Assembly: GCA_964646785.1 (NCBI GenBank)
Contig: CAZYGU010000023.1
Span: forward strand, 1 to 13,904
DNA from: JBGTNQ01 sp964646785
GTDB lineage: Bacteria; Patescibacteriota; Minisyncoccia; Phycocordibacterales; Zambryskibacteraceae
Direction of reading: 5' to 3'
DNA: 13,904 bases
Shown: piece after piece, positions 1 to 8,192 of the stretch
Numbering within the stretch: position 1 is the stretch's first letter
How the letters are laid out: each line of letters begins with the position of its first letter
Notes under the pieces: model-generated
Told to the model about the DNA's origin: nothing
Database searches by the model: none
Seen by the model: only the letters and a program-made list of their open reading frames with translations
Program-made: the position numbers and the translations under genes

Positions 1-2579
1 ACTTGTCCTGGTAACTCTGGCTACTCACCAGACCAGAGAACATACTGGAATGGATCATATTGTGATTGTCCAAATGGAACGGTATTTGGTTTTAAACAAC
101 CAAACGGTATTCTGTGTCACGCTCCGTGTGCAGCGAATGAAACATGGGATGATGTAACAGGAACATGTAAAATAGTTAGCTGTCCAAGTGGAAGTGGAAA
201 AGTTCCTGTAAATGGTAGTTGTGTATGTCCAAATAATTTTGTTGAAAACCCATCAACAGGTATCTGTATTGCAATCTGTGCATCGTGTCCTGATGGCAGT
301 ACGCCAACATCGGGAGGAGTGTGTCCGTGTGTCGCACCTTCCTCGCCAACGGGATCTCTATGGGATTTGGGTACCCAACAATGTAAATGTCCTAGTAACA
401 CTATTTTAAATGTTGCATTAAATAGATGTGAGCCCCCTACCTGTCCAACTAATACTTCAAATACTGTTGCTTGTCAGCTTCCATCAACAGGTCCTGGTAT
501 TACAACTACAACAACTTATCCTTCATATGCGAGTGATCCTACATGTACTCCAACAGTTTCTACATCTGGATCATGTTCCTGTCCATCTAATCCAGCACAG
601 CAGTTTACTGCTTGCCAAGCGCCATCATTCGGTCCTGGTATTACTACTACGTATACAACAGGCCCACTTCCATCATGTACTGTTAGTTCTTCTACATCTG
701 GATCATGTTCCTGTCCAGCTAATCCAGCACAGCAGTTTACTGCTTGCGGACCACTCTATACAGGACCAGGTATTACGACTACGTACACAACGGGACCAAC
801 TCCAACATGTTCTGTGACATCAAGTACTTCGGGATTCTGTAATCTCATAGGTTCTACGATTCAAGTTAGTTCAAATCTAAATACCACATGGAATATGGGT
901 GGTGCATCCAGTGCGTCAGGATCTGCAGGTCCTGGAAATACTGCGAGTGTAAACATTACTCCTCAGCTTGGTGGCGACGTTTATACAATTAATGGCGCTT
1001 CACAAAGTGGGTACACATTAACAGTAACGAACTCTGTTACTGGAAGTGGTAGTGTAATGACAGTTGGACCTGCACAAACTCAAAGCTTTACACTTACCTA
1101 CACCCCAACAGCAACCCCACCAGCAACTCCAACAGGTCTCACTGGAACACCAGCAGCCTGCGGAACNNNNNNNNNNNNNNNNNNNNNNNNNNNNNNNNNN
1201 NNNNNNNNNNNNNNNNNNNNNNNNNNNNNNNNNNNNNNNNNNNNNNNNNNNNNNNNNNNNNNNNNNGTACCATCACTGAATCAAATGAAGGGAACAACTG
1301 TAGTGGATGGACAAATGTGACGGTCACCGCTGCTCCAACCCCACCAGCAACTCCAACAGGTCTCACTGGAACACCAGCAGCCTGCGGAACTGGAACAATT
1401 AACCTCACATGGAACACTGTAAGTGGTGCAACAACATATGATCTTCGAGATGGTGCAACTGTCATCTACACTGGTGCAACGGCTTCATACTCACATACAG
1501 GTCTCGTAGCAGGTTCAAGTCACAGCTACACTGTTCGTGCAACTAACGCTGCTGGATCATCAGCATATTCAAGTGCTGTTGCTGTTACTGCTCCATCAAG
1601 TTGTGCTCAACCTGACCTTACTGCGGCAGCTCCAACACCTTCATCTGCAACTGTCGGCACACCACTCACATTTACTTCAACTGTTAGTAACGTAGGAGGT
1701 CTTACTACTGGTGCAAGCTTCAACAACCGATTCCGAGTAGCTACTGCTGCAAACGGAGGAGGAACTGTTTCAACACTTTCTGTAAACTCTCTTGCAACAC
1801 TTGGTGCAAGTGCAAATGCAGGAGTTACATCATCGTCATATACCTTCTCATCAGCAGGTACTTACTCAGTAAGTGTATGTGCTGACCAAGATGCTTCATC
1901 TGTAGGTACCATCACTGAATCAAATGAAGGGAACAACTGTAGTGGATGGACAAATGTGACAGTGGCAAACTCTGGTCCTGCTTTTGATTACACACTTTCA
2001 AACGCAGGTAATCTCAATGCAACAAAAACAACAGGAACTGTAAATGTACAGAATACTGTGACAGCGACTCTGGTTCAGGGAACTACTCAGCCGGTTACAA
2101 TCACTGCAACCGGATATCCTGCAAATGTGACTGTTTCGTATCTCAATAATCCATGTAATCCAACTTGTTCTTACACAGTACAATTTGCAGTGGGTTCAAA
2201 TGCTGCAGTAGGAACATATCCGATTGTTGTTACTGGTGTGAGTGCTGCAACAGCAAATAAGACGACAAACTTTAATCTTATTATTAATGCACCTGTCGCG
2301 TTCACAGGATCACTTGATGTAACGCCAACTTCTTCATATATTGGTCAGCAAGTCACTTGGACATGTAGCGTGACTGGGGGAACAGGGCCGTATACCTATG
2401 CATGGACAGGCACCAATTTCCCAACACCAGCACCAACAGGAGGGTCGGTAAATATTACTTACCAAACGACAGGAACGAAAACTGCTTCAGCTATAGTAAC
2501 TGATTCGTTAGGTGCAACGACAGTGTGTTCACAAAAATCTCTTATGATTGGTCTTAATCCAAAATTCAAAGAATTCTAA
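1..2579 (+). CDS. Giant Cys/Thr-rich surface repeat protein (FN3, CARDB, PKD-like), 5' partial, interrupted by a gap
   Basis: This is the C-terminal part of a large extracellular protein whose start lies outside the window. Reading is open in frame 1 from base 1 to the N gap, then in frame 3 from 1269 to the TAA at 2577-2579. The frame change is explained by the arbitrary 100-N gap and is not a frameshift. Modules in order: a Cys-rich region with many CxCP motifs (1-468); three Cys/Thr-rich repeats (469-840); a Gly/Ser/Thr beta-rich segment (about 841-1110); an FN3 domain (about 1336-1595); a CARDB-like domain ending in ESNEGNN (about 1608-1960); a beta-sandwich domain (about 1975-2295); and a PKD-like domain (about 2300-2560). 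No transmembrane helix, LPXTG or other known anchor is visible. The protein ends in GLNPKFKEF. A role in adhesion or as a surface layer is inferred from domain content only. Confidence 0.85.
469..840 (+). repeat. Three tandem Cys/Thr-rich repeats of 47, 44 and about 33 residues
   Basis: Units start at 469, 610 and 742, each with Ala-Cys. Each contains GPGITTT, a Thr/Tyr-rich stretch, a Cys, then a Ser/Thr run. The first two end in SGSCSCP(S/A)NPAQQFT. The third stops at SGFCN and lacks the NPAQQFT tail. At DNA level about 50 bases ending units 1 and 2 (from about 561 and about 693) are almost identical, with one obvious difference (CCATCT against CCAGCT), so the duplication is recent. Four cysteines per unit suggest small disulfide-stabilised folds outside the cell. 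Confidence 0.85.
1167..1266. other. Assembly gap of exactly 100 N
   Basis: A run of exactly 100 N, a common placeholder for an unknown length. Each flank carries 55 bases that are repeated exactly elsewhere: 1112-1166 equals 1336-1390, and 1267-1321 equals 1906-1960. The gap therefore lies inside a tandem repeat. If it holds one unit, its real length would be 515 bases, which also restores the reading frame (515 is 2 mod 3, as required). Confidence 0.95.
1322..1960 (+). repeat. 639-bp (213-residue) FN3 + CARDB tandem repeat unit, complete copy
   Basis: The period is set by the exact 55-base copies at 1267-1321 and 1906-1960, which are 639 bases apart, a multiple of three. The unit encodes a linker, an FN3 domain (from PATPTGLTGT through the TYDLRDG strand to AVAVTAP) and a CARDB-like domain (from QPDLTAAAPTP to ESNEGNNCSGWTNVTV). 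At least one more copy must begin at about 1098-1112 and end at 1321, with its middle hidden in the N gap. Confidence 0.85.
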
Positions 2580-2600
2580 TTGAGATCACTATCTGTTAGT

Positions 2601-2633
2601 AAAAACACCGAGTACTCATACTTGGTGTTTTTT
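2601..2633 (+). terminator. Rho-independent terminator after the surface protein gene
   Basis: Left arm 2601-2614, loop CTCA (2615-2618), right arm 2619-2632. This is a 14-bp stem with one G-T pair, whose right arm ends in a T-run (to 2633). It lies 22 bases after the stop codon and separates this gene from pilB. Confidence 0.9.
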
Positions 2634-2656
2634 GTGCAGAACCTTTTTTTGTTTTT

Positions 2657-2665
2657 TGTTACAAT
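2657..2665 (+). promoter_or_regulatory. Probable extended -10 promoter of pilBC
   Basis: TGTTACAAT: an extended -10 (TGn) followed by TACAAT at 2660-2665, downstream of a T-rich stretch (2644-2657). No good -35 is visible. Transcription would start near 2672, giving a leader of about 29 bases that is pyrimidine-rich (TTCTTTTTCTCTTTCC) with no Shine-Dalgarno before the ATG at 2701. Confidence 0.55.
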
Positions 2666-2700
2666 ATATCCATTACATTTCTTTTTCTCTTTCCTTATTC

Positions 2701-4461
2701 ATGCACATTGAAGAAAAACAATTAGAAGAATTTATTCTCGACTCTGGGCTTGTAACACGAGCAGATTTTACCCTTGCAAAAAAAGAAGCGGAAGTGAGTG
2801 GAACAAGTGCAGGAAAGATTTTAGTAAACAAGGGTAATTTGACTGAAGATGATCTTCGAAGAATGCAGGCGTATATTCTTGGTATTCCTTTCGTTGATCT
2901 TAAGGGGCAACATCTAGATTTTGAAATTCTTTCTCTAATTCCTGAGCCTATTGCTCGAAACCATAATATTGTTGCTTTTCGTAAAGTGAAGGACGATTTA
3001 GAAGTTGCGATGCTCGATACTGAGGATCTTGCTGCTATTGATTTTGTTCGAAAGAAAACAGGCTTAAAAATTCTTCCTCGACTTACCGACGGAGAATCAA
3101 TGAAACATGCACTTCTGAACTACCAAAAGAGTCTTAAGGCGGAGTTCGGTGACATTATCCAGAAGGAGGCAAATACCCTGAAAGCTGTTGCTGAGAAGGA
3201 GGGTGATGATGAGGCAAGTGAGGGTGATCTAAAGAAACTTGCAGAAGATGTTCCAGTTGTTCGTATCGTTGATACGCTTTTAAAGCATGCGATTATTCAA
3301 GATGCATCAGATATTCATATTGAACCTGCTGAAACTCAAGTGGTTGTGAGATATCGAATTGACGGAATTTTACATGATGCGATGGTGCTACCGAAAAATG
3401 TTGCGGGCGGTATCACTGCACGTATCAAGGTGCTTTCAAATCTTAAGCTTGATGAAAAAAGAATTCCTCAAGATGGACGTTTTAAAATTGACGTAAACGG
3501 AGAGAAAGTTTCTTTCCGTGTCTCAACATTACCAGTGTACTACGGAGAAAAGACAGTAATGCGTCTTCTTCGTGAAAATGTATCAGGGTTTACTTTAGAA
3601 GGACTTGGATTTCATGGTGAAGGTTTAGAGAAGCTTCATAAAGCAACGAAACTCGCTAATGGAATGATACTTACGACTGGACCAACCGGGTCAGGAAAAA
3701 CCACAACGCTTTATACAATGCTCGATATTTTGAATACACCAGATATTAATATTTCAACTATTGAAGATCCAATTGAGTATCAAATGAAGCGAATTAATCA
3801 AACGCAAGTAAAGCCAGAAATTGGATTTACGTTTTCATCTGGACTTCGCACCCTTGTTCGACAAGATCCTGATGTGATTATGGTGGGGGAGATTCGTGAT
3901 ACAGAGACAGCATCTCTTGCTGTGAATGCATCCCTTACTGGTCACTTGGTGCTTTCAACGCTCCATACAAACTCTGCTGCGGGCACTATTGCTCGTTTGA
4001 TCGATATGAAAATTGAACCATTCCTTCTTACTTCGACACTCTCGGTGATTATTGCACAGCGTTTGATTAGAAAACTTTCTGATAATAAAGAGAAATACTT
4101 CATGACAAAGGAAGAAATTGCTCAGCTTGAAAAGATTGTTGATCTTAAGCGTGTGCTTGAGGTGCTGAAAGAAGAAAAAATTGTGAATAAAGATGCTACA
4201 TGGGAGAAAATGCCAATGTATAAACCAAAACCCGGGGCGGATACTGAGGATGGATATAAAAGTCGAATTGGAATTCATGAAGTGCTGAGAGTAACACCTG
4301 CTATTAAAGATCTAATTATGAAAGGTGTCACAACACAAGAACTTGAGGATCAAGCAAAGAAAGAGGGAATGCTCACTATGCTTGAGGATGGTGTGTTTAA
4401 GGCGGTAGAAGGAATCACTACAGTTGAAGAAGTACTTCGTGTTGTTTCTTCACAAGATTAA
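2701..4461 (+). CDS. pilB: Type IV pilus assembly ATPase PilB (GspE family)
   Basis: A 586-residue cytoplasmic hexameric ATPase that powers pilus subunit assembly. It has an N-terminal MshEN/T2SSE_N domain (about 10-140) and a charged linker (about 155-180). The secretion ATPase domain follows: Walker A GPTGSGKT (327-334), Asp box STIEDPIEY (352-360), Walker B DPDVIMVGEIRD (389-400) and His box TGHLVLSTLHTN (413-424). The start at 2701 was chosen because the reading frame further upstream overlaps the promoter and lacks family similarity. The C-terminal region where GspE/PilB proteins usually carry a four-cysteine zinc site has no cysteine: RKLS at 457-460 is followed by a charged, coiled-coil-like stretch to about 500. 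PilC begins 14 bases downstream with no terminator, so they are co-transcribed. Function is clear; the choice of the pilB name over gspE rests on the neighbouring prepilins. Confidence 0.95.
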   Translation: MHIEEKQLEEFILDSGLVTRADFTLAKKEAEVSGTSAGKILVNKGNLTEDDLRRMQAYILGIPFVDLKGQHLDFEILSLIPEPIARNHNIVAFRKVKDDLEVAMLDTEDLAAIDFVRKKTGLKILPRLTDGESMKHALLNYQKSLKAEFGDIIQKEANTLKAVAEKEGDDEASEGDLKKLAEDVPVVRIVDTLLKHAIIQDASDIHIEPAETQVVVRYRIDGILHDAMVLPKNVAGGITARIKVLSNLKLDEKRIPQDGRFKIDVNGEKVSFRVSTLPVYYGEKTVMRLLRENVSGFTLEGLGFHGEGLEKLHKATKLANGMILTTGPTGSGKTTTLYTMLDILNTPDINISTIEDPIEYQMKRINQTQVKPEIGFTFSSGLRTLVRQDPDVIMVGEIRDTETASLAVNASLTGHLVLSTLHTNSAAGTIARLIDMKIEPFLLTSTLSVIIAQRLIRKLSDNKEKYFMTKEEIAQLEKIVDLKRVLEVLKEEKIVNKDATWEKMPMYKPKPGADTEDGYKSRIGIHEVLRVTPAIKDLIMKGVTTQELEDQAKKEGMLTMLEDGVFKAVEGITTVEEVLRVVSSQD

Positions 4462-4475
4462 TCAAAAGAATTGTT

Positions 4476-5693
4476 ATGCCACTTTTTTCATACAAAGCGA
4501 TCAATAAAGACAAGAAAACCTACGAAGGGACTTTTGACGGCCCAGATCGATTTGCTGTGTATAGAAAAATAAAAGGGGATGGAGATACCGTTCTCAGTGT
4601 TGTAGAAGTAAAAAACCAAACAATGCTTTCGCTTGGAAAACTCAATACGATGTTTGCGAAGGTTAAGACTCATGAAAAAATTGTTTTTGCACGAAACCTT
4701 GCGTCGATGATTGAGGCTGGTCTTCCTGTCACCCGTGCCCTTGCTGTGATGGAAAAGCAAGCAAAAAACAAAAAACTCAAGCAAGTACTTCTTGATCTTA
4801 ATAATGATATTGCAAAAGGAAAAAGTTTGTCGGATTCCATGAAGGAAAAAACAGATACATTTTCACAATTATTTATATCAATGGTGAAAGCAGGGGAAGA
4901 AAGTGGAAACTTGGCAGGGTCACTCAATGTCGTGTCTATTCAGATGGAAAAGACGTACCAGTTAACAAAGAAGATTCGAGGAGCGCTTATGTATCCGGCT
5001 GTGATTTTCACGATCATGCTCATTATTGGAGTATTGATGCTTGTGTATATGGTTCCAACACTCACATCAACTTTTACCGGCCTTGGGGTTAAACTTCCAG
5101 CAAGTACACAGCTCATTATTACTGTAAGTGATTTTTTGCGAAATCATTATCTTCTTACGTTTGGTGGAGTTGTGGGTGTGATTGCTTTTCTTGTTGCTTT
5201 CTCAAGAAGCGCTATAGGAAAAAAGTTTTTTGACTATATCATTCTCCGTATTCCGATTGTTGGAGGAATTGTGAAAGAAACAAATGCAGCACGAACCGCA
5301 AGAACTTTGTCCTCGCTACTTTCCTCTGGGGTAGATATTGTTGTAGCAATAGGGGTTACCCATGATGTGCTCCAAAATACATACTACAGGGCAGTTCTTG
5401 AAAAAGCTCAAGTGGTTATTCAGAAGGGAGAACCAATCTCAATGGTGTTTATTGAACATGAAAACCTATATCCAATTTTTGTTGGAGAAATGATTAGTGT
5501 TGGTGAAGAAACAGGAAAAATGGCTGATATGCTTATGGGTGTCGCAACATTTTATGAAGATGAGGTTGATCAGAAGACAAAAGATATGTCATCTATTATA
5601 GAACCTTTCCTCATGGTTATTATGGGTCTTGCTGTTGGATTTTTTGCAGTTTCAATGCTCGCTCCGACCTACTCACTTGTGGATGCAATCTAA
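4476..5693 (+). CDS. pilC: Type IV pilus inner-membrane platform protein PilC (GspF family)
   Basis: A 405-residue polytopic membrane protein, the usual family length, forming the platform on which PilB acts. It shows two T2SSF repeats: about 68-191 (FARNLASMIEAGLPV, then KAGEESGNL at 138-146) and about 271-393 (ARTLSSLLSSGV, then SVGEETGKM at 341-349). Hydrophobic segments lie at about 172-195, 226-242 and 377-397. The N-terminal MPLFSYKAIN matches the family start. It follows pilB by 14 bases in the same transcript; no Shine-Dalgarno is seen before the ATG. It ends at 5693, and a new promoter precedes the prepilin genes. Confidence 0.95.
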   Translation: MPLFSYKAINKDKKTYEGTFDGPDRFAVYRKIKGDGDTVLSVVEVKNQTMLSLGKLNTMFAKVKTHEKIVFARNLASMIEAGLPVTRALAVMEKQAKNKKLKQVLLDLNNDIAKGKSLSDSMKEKTDTFSQLFISMVKAGEESGNLAGSLNVVSIQMEKTYQLTKKIRGALMYPAVIFTIMLIIGVLMLVYMVPTLTSTFTGLGVKLPASTQLIITVSDFLRNHYLLTFGGVVGVIAFLVAFSRSAIGKKFFDYIILRIPIVGGIVKETNAARTARTLSSLLSSGVDIVVAIGVTHDVLQNTYYRAVLEKAQVVIQKGEPISMVFIEHENLYPIFVGEMISVGEETGKMADMLMGVATFYEDEVDQKTKDMSSIIEPFLMVIMGLAVGFFAVSMLAPTYSLVDAI

Positions 5694-5733
5694 GTTGTGC
5701 TGATTTTCTGACTGGTATCATCTTTTGTTGATG

Positions 5734-5745
5734 TATAATAATTTG
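5734..5745 (+). promoter_or_regulatory. Promoter of the prepilin operon, probably leaderless
   Basis: Consensus -10 TATAAT at 5734-5739, then six bases (AATTTG), then the ATG at 5746. A start site about seven bases after the -10 would fall on the ATG itself. The in-frame ATG at 5731 overlaps the approach to the -10, so it is unlikely to be used. There is no clear -35. Confidence 0.65.
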
Positions 5746-7575
5746 ATGAATGTTTTTTGTTTTTTTCAAAAGACTAGACATACTCATCAAAAAGGTTTTT
5801 CACTTGTCGAACTTATTGTTGGATCAGCGTTGTTTGCAATGATTGCTGTTGGTGTGTACCAAGCATATGCAAGTCTAACAATGCTTATCTCCGCGTCACG
5901 CGTAAAAGTAACAGCAACTGATTTACTTAATGAACAATTTGAACTCATTCGAAATTTACCGTACGACAAGGTTGGTATAGCGGGGGGACTTCCAGTTGGT
6001 GTATTAAATCATATTGATACGTACCCACGAGATAATGGCACCTTTACCATCACGAGAACAATTCGAAGTATAGACGACCCATTTGATGGGATGATTGGTT
6101 CATCTCCGAACGACCTTTCTCCTGCAGATTACAAGCTTGTGGAACTTGAAGTATCTTGTGCTGGGTGCAAGAATTTTGCACCAATTTCTGTTACAACTCG
6201 TGTTTCACCAAAAAACCTTGAAACTGCTTCATCAAATGGAGCTTTGTTTGTTCGGGTATTTGATGCAAATGGCCAACCAGTACAAAATGCTGATGTTCAT
6301 ATTGTTAATAGCAAAGCGACAACCACAATTACTATCGATGATGTTACTGACAACCAAGGAATGCTTCAAATTGTTGATGCACCTCCAGGGAATACGGCAT
6401 ATCATATTGTTGTTAGTAAAACCGGGTATACGAGTGATCAAACATATGCAACTTCGACAGGGAATCCTCATCCCACAAAACCTGATGCCACAGTTGTTCT
6501 TCAGCAAGTAACACAGGTTTCTTTTGTTATCGATAGGGTAAGTACTATTCAAGTTTCTACCATGACATCTTCATGTGTGCCTGTTCCAAATGTTCCTTTC
6601 ACAATTGTTGGCACTAAACTTATTGGAACACTACCTGATGTTCCTAAATTTTCACAAAATCTTACAACAAACGGATCCGGAGAAAAAACTATTTCAAATA
6701 TTGATTGGGATACCTATGCTATGACGATTGGAAGCGGAAGTTACCATCTCGCTGGTGTAAATCCACTTCTTCCATTTGCTGTGCTTCCGAATGCAATTCA
6801 AAATGTGCAGCTTATTGTAACGAACGAAGACCCTGCTCATCTATTGGTAACAGTGAAAGATACTGCAACACAGCTCCCTCTTTCAGGTGCTACGGTGACA
6901 CTGAGTTCTGGATCATTTAATAGAAGTCTTGTTACCGGCCGTGGTTTTTTAAGTCAAACTGATTGGTCTGGTGGTTCTGGACAATCTACTATGGTAGATC
7001 AAACACGATATGCAAGTTCAGATGGAAATATCGCAACAGGGAATCCTGCTGGAGAATTTAAATTAAGTAATATTTTTGGTGTCTATGCATCAAGTGGTGA
7101 AATAATATCATCAACATTTGATACAGGGACAACAAGTAATTTTAGTCAAATATCATGGTCGCCTGTTGGACAACCAGTGCAGACAGGGGCATCTCCGGTG
7201 CGATTCCAATTTGCAACTGCAAGCACTAGTGATTCGGGAGGATCATGGAATTTCCTTGGACCTGATGGGACAAACGGAACTTATTATAGTTCGTCAAACA
7301 CCAATATTTCTTCAGTGCATAGTGGCGATCGATATTTTCGATACAAAGGATATCTCCAAACAGCAAGTACAACATACAGTCCAAATGTTGCAGATGTTGC
7401 GGTAACAGTAACGTCTGCATGTACACCTCCAGGACAAGTATTGTTTACAGATCTTTCTGGGGGAACATACACACTTACCGTTGATCTATCTGGATACACT
7501 CAGTGGCAAGGTCAAATTACTATCCCTAACGATGCATCATATCTTCAACAAGAGGTGTTATTAAATCCATCATAA
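5746..7575 (+). CDS. Large prepilin-like protein with nested beta-sandwich domains (candidate pilus-tip adhesin)
   Basis: A 609-residue protein with a type IV prepilin N-terminus: a 17-residue leader ending in HQKG, cleavage expected between Gly17 and Phe18, mature start FSLVELIV with Glu at +5, and a hydrophobic helix to about residue 49. The body far exceeds a normal pilin of 130-200 residues. A pilin-like region (about 50-160) is followed by a carboxypeptidase-regulatory-like domain (about 165-255), a further beta domain (about 260-360), then a second such fold that starts at LLVTVKDTATQLPLSGA (366) and resumes at GQVLFTDLSGGTYTLTV (563). Between them sits an insert of about 150 residues (TDWSGGSGQ at 405 to VTVTSAC at 559) with STFDTG and NFLGPDG motifs. 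Prepilin identity is sure from sequence; a tip or adhesin role is inferred from size and architecture. The next gene starts 2 bases after its stop. Confidence 0.85.
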   Translation: MNVFCFFQKTRHTHQKGFSLVELIVGSALFAMIAVGVYQAYASLTMLISASRVKVTATDLLNEQFELIRNLPYDKVGIAGGLPVGVLNHIDTYPRDNGTFTITRTIRSIDDPFDGMIGSSPNDLSPADYKLVELEVSCAGCKNFAPISVTTRVSPKNLETASSNGALFVRVFDANGQPVQNADVHIVNSKATTTITIDDVTDNQGMLQIVDAPPGNTAYHIVVSKTGYTSDQTYATSTGNPHPTKPDATVVLQQVTQVSFVIDRVSTIQVSTMTSSCVPVPNVPFTIVGTKLIGTLPDVPKFSQNLTTNGSGEKTISNIDWDTYAMTIGSGSYHLAGVNPLLPFAVLPNAIQNVQLIVTNEDPAHLLVTVKDTATQLPLSGATVTLSSGSFNRSLVTGRGFLSQTDWSGGSGQSTMVDQTRYASSDGNIATGNPAGEFKLSNIFGVYASSGEIISSTFDTGTTSNFSQISWSPVGQPVQTGASPVRFQFATASTSDSGGSWNFLGPDGTNGTYYSSSNTNISSVHSGDRYFRYKGYLQTASTTYSPNVADVAVTVTSACTPPGQVLFTDLSGGTYTLTVDLSGYTQWQGQITIPNDASYLQQEVLLNPS

Positions 7576-7577
7576 GT

Positions 7578-8192
7578 ATGAGCACTTTTCAACGTACAAA
7601 AGGTCTTACTCTTGTTGAAACACTTGTGAGTGTAGCGATTATGGTGATGATTGGTTTGGCAATATCTACGTTTGAAAAAGATATTTTTTCTATTAATTCA
7701 AGTTTACAAAACAATCTTAGTGCCCAACTAGATGCACGAAAAGTACTTCGGACTGCGATTGCTGAACTTCGAAGTGCTTCACCTTCAAGTCTAGGGTCAT
7801 ATACTATCGAACAAGCAGGAACATCGACACTTATTTTTTACAGTAATATTGATACTGATGCGAATAAAGAAAGAATTCGATACTTCCTCACTGGCACTGA
7901 TCTTAAAAGAGGAGTTATTAAACCTTCAGGTACACCACTTGCGTATAACTCAGGGCAAGAGACATTTTCAACGGTTATTCGTGATGTTGTGAATGGTACC
8001 TCAACAGCTATTTTTACGTATTTCGATACCAATTTTTATGGAACAACAACACCACTTGCACAGCCGGTAAATCCTCCAGATGTTAGACTTATTCGCATGA
8101 CTGTTATTATTGATCGGGATCCAAACCGATCACCAAGTAGGATTACTGTTATGTCTCAGGCGGCACTTCGAAATGTAAAAGATAATTTATGA
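7578..8192 (+). CDS. Minor prepilin, PilW/GspJ-like
   Basis: A 204-residue protein with a short basic leader MSTFQRTKG, cleavage expected between Gly9 and Leu10, and mature start LTLVETLVSVAIMVMIG with the conserved Glu at +5. One N-terminal membrane helix (about 11-30) is followed by a coiled helix (about 35-65) and a beta-rich globular domain with LRSASPSSLGSY and a C-terminal RMTVIIDRDPN strand. Size and layout resemble PilW/GspJ-type minor pilins, but no specific motif proves that subfamily. The ATG is 2 bases after the previous stop, and the TGA stop overlaps the next ATG (ATGA, 8189-8192), so the three genes are probably translationally coupled. No Shine-Dalgarno is visible. Confidence 0.8.
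   Translation: MSTFQRTKGLTLVETLVSVAIMVMIGLAISTFEKDIFSINSSLQNNLSAQLDARKVLRTAIAELRSASPSSLGSYTIEQAGTSTLIFYSNIDTDANKERIRYFLTGTDLKRGVIKPSGTPLAYNSGQETFSTVIRDVVNGTSTAIFTYFDTNFYGTTTPLAQPVNPPDVRLIRMTVIIDRDPNRSPSRITVMSQAALRNVKDNL

Noticed and set aside
1267..1320. Apparent frameshift or premature stop in the surface protein at the gap (TGA at 1318-1320 in frame 1)
   Set aside because: The 100-N gap has arbitrary length; after the gap the true frame is frame 3, as shown by the in-frame copy at 1906-1960. No genuine frameshift is needed.
2632..2700. Upstream 23-codon extension of PilB
   Set aside because: It begins in the terminator T-run and includes the -10 box; the peptide is an artefact of T-rich DNA, and MHIEEKQ matches the normal start of the domain.
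3955..4278. Antisense ORFs inside pilB and pilC and other overlapping frames
   Set aside because: They lie entirely over well-supported genes, have no family motifs or initiation signals, and show the low-complexity composition of shadow frames.
8190..8192. TGA read as glycine (alternative genetic code)
   Set aside because: Reading through TGA soon meets further stops while the adjacent frame codes a clear PilX-like protein starting at the overlapping ATG, so TGA is a stop here.
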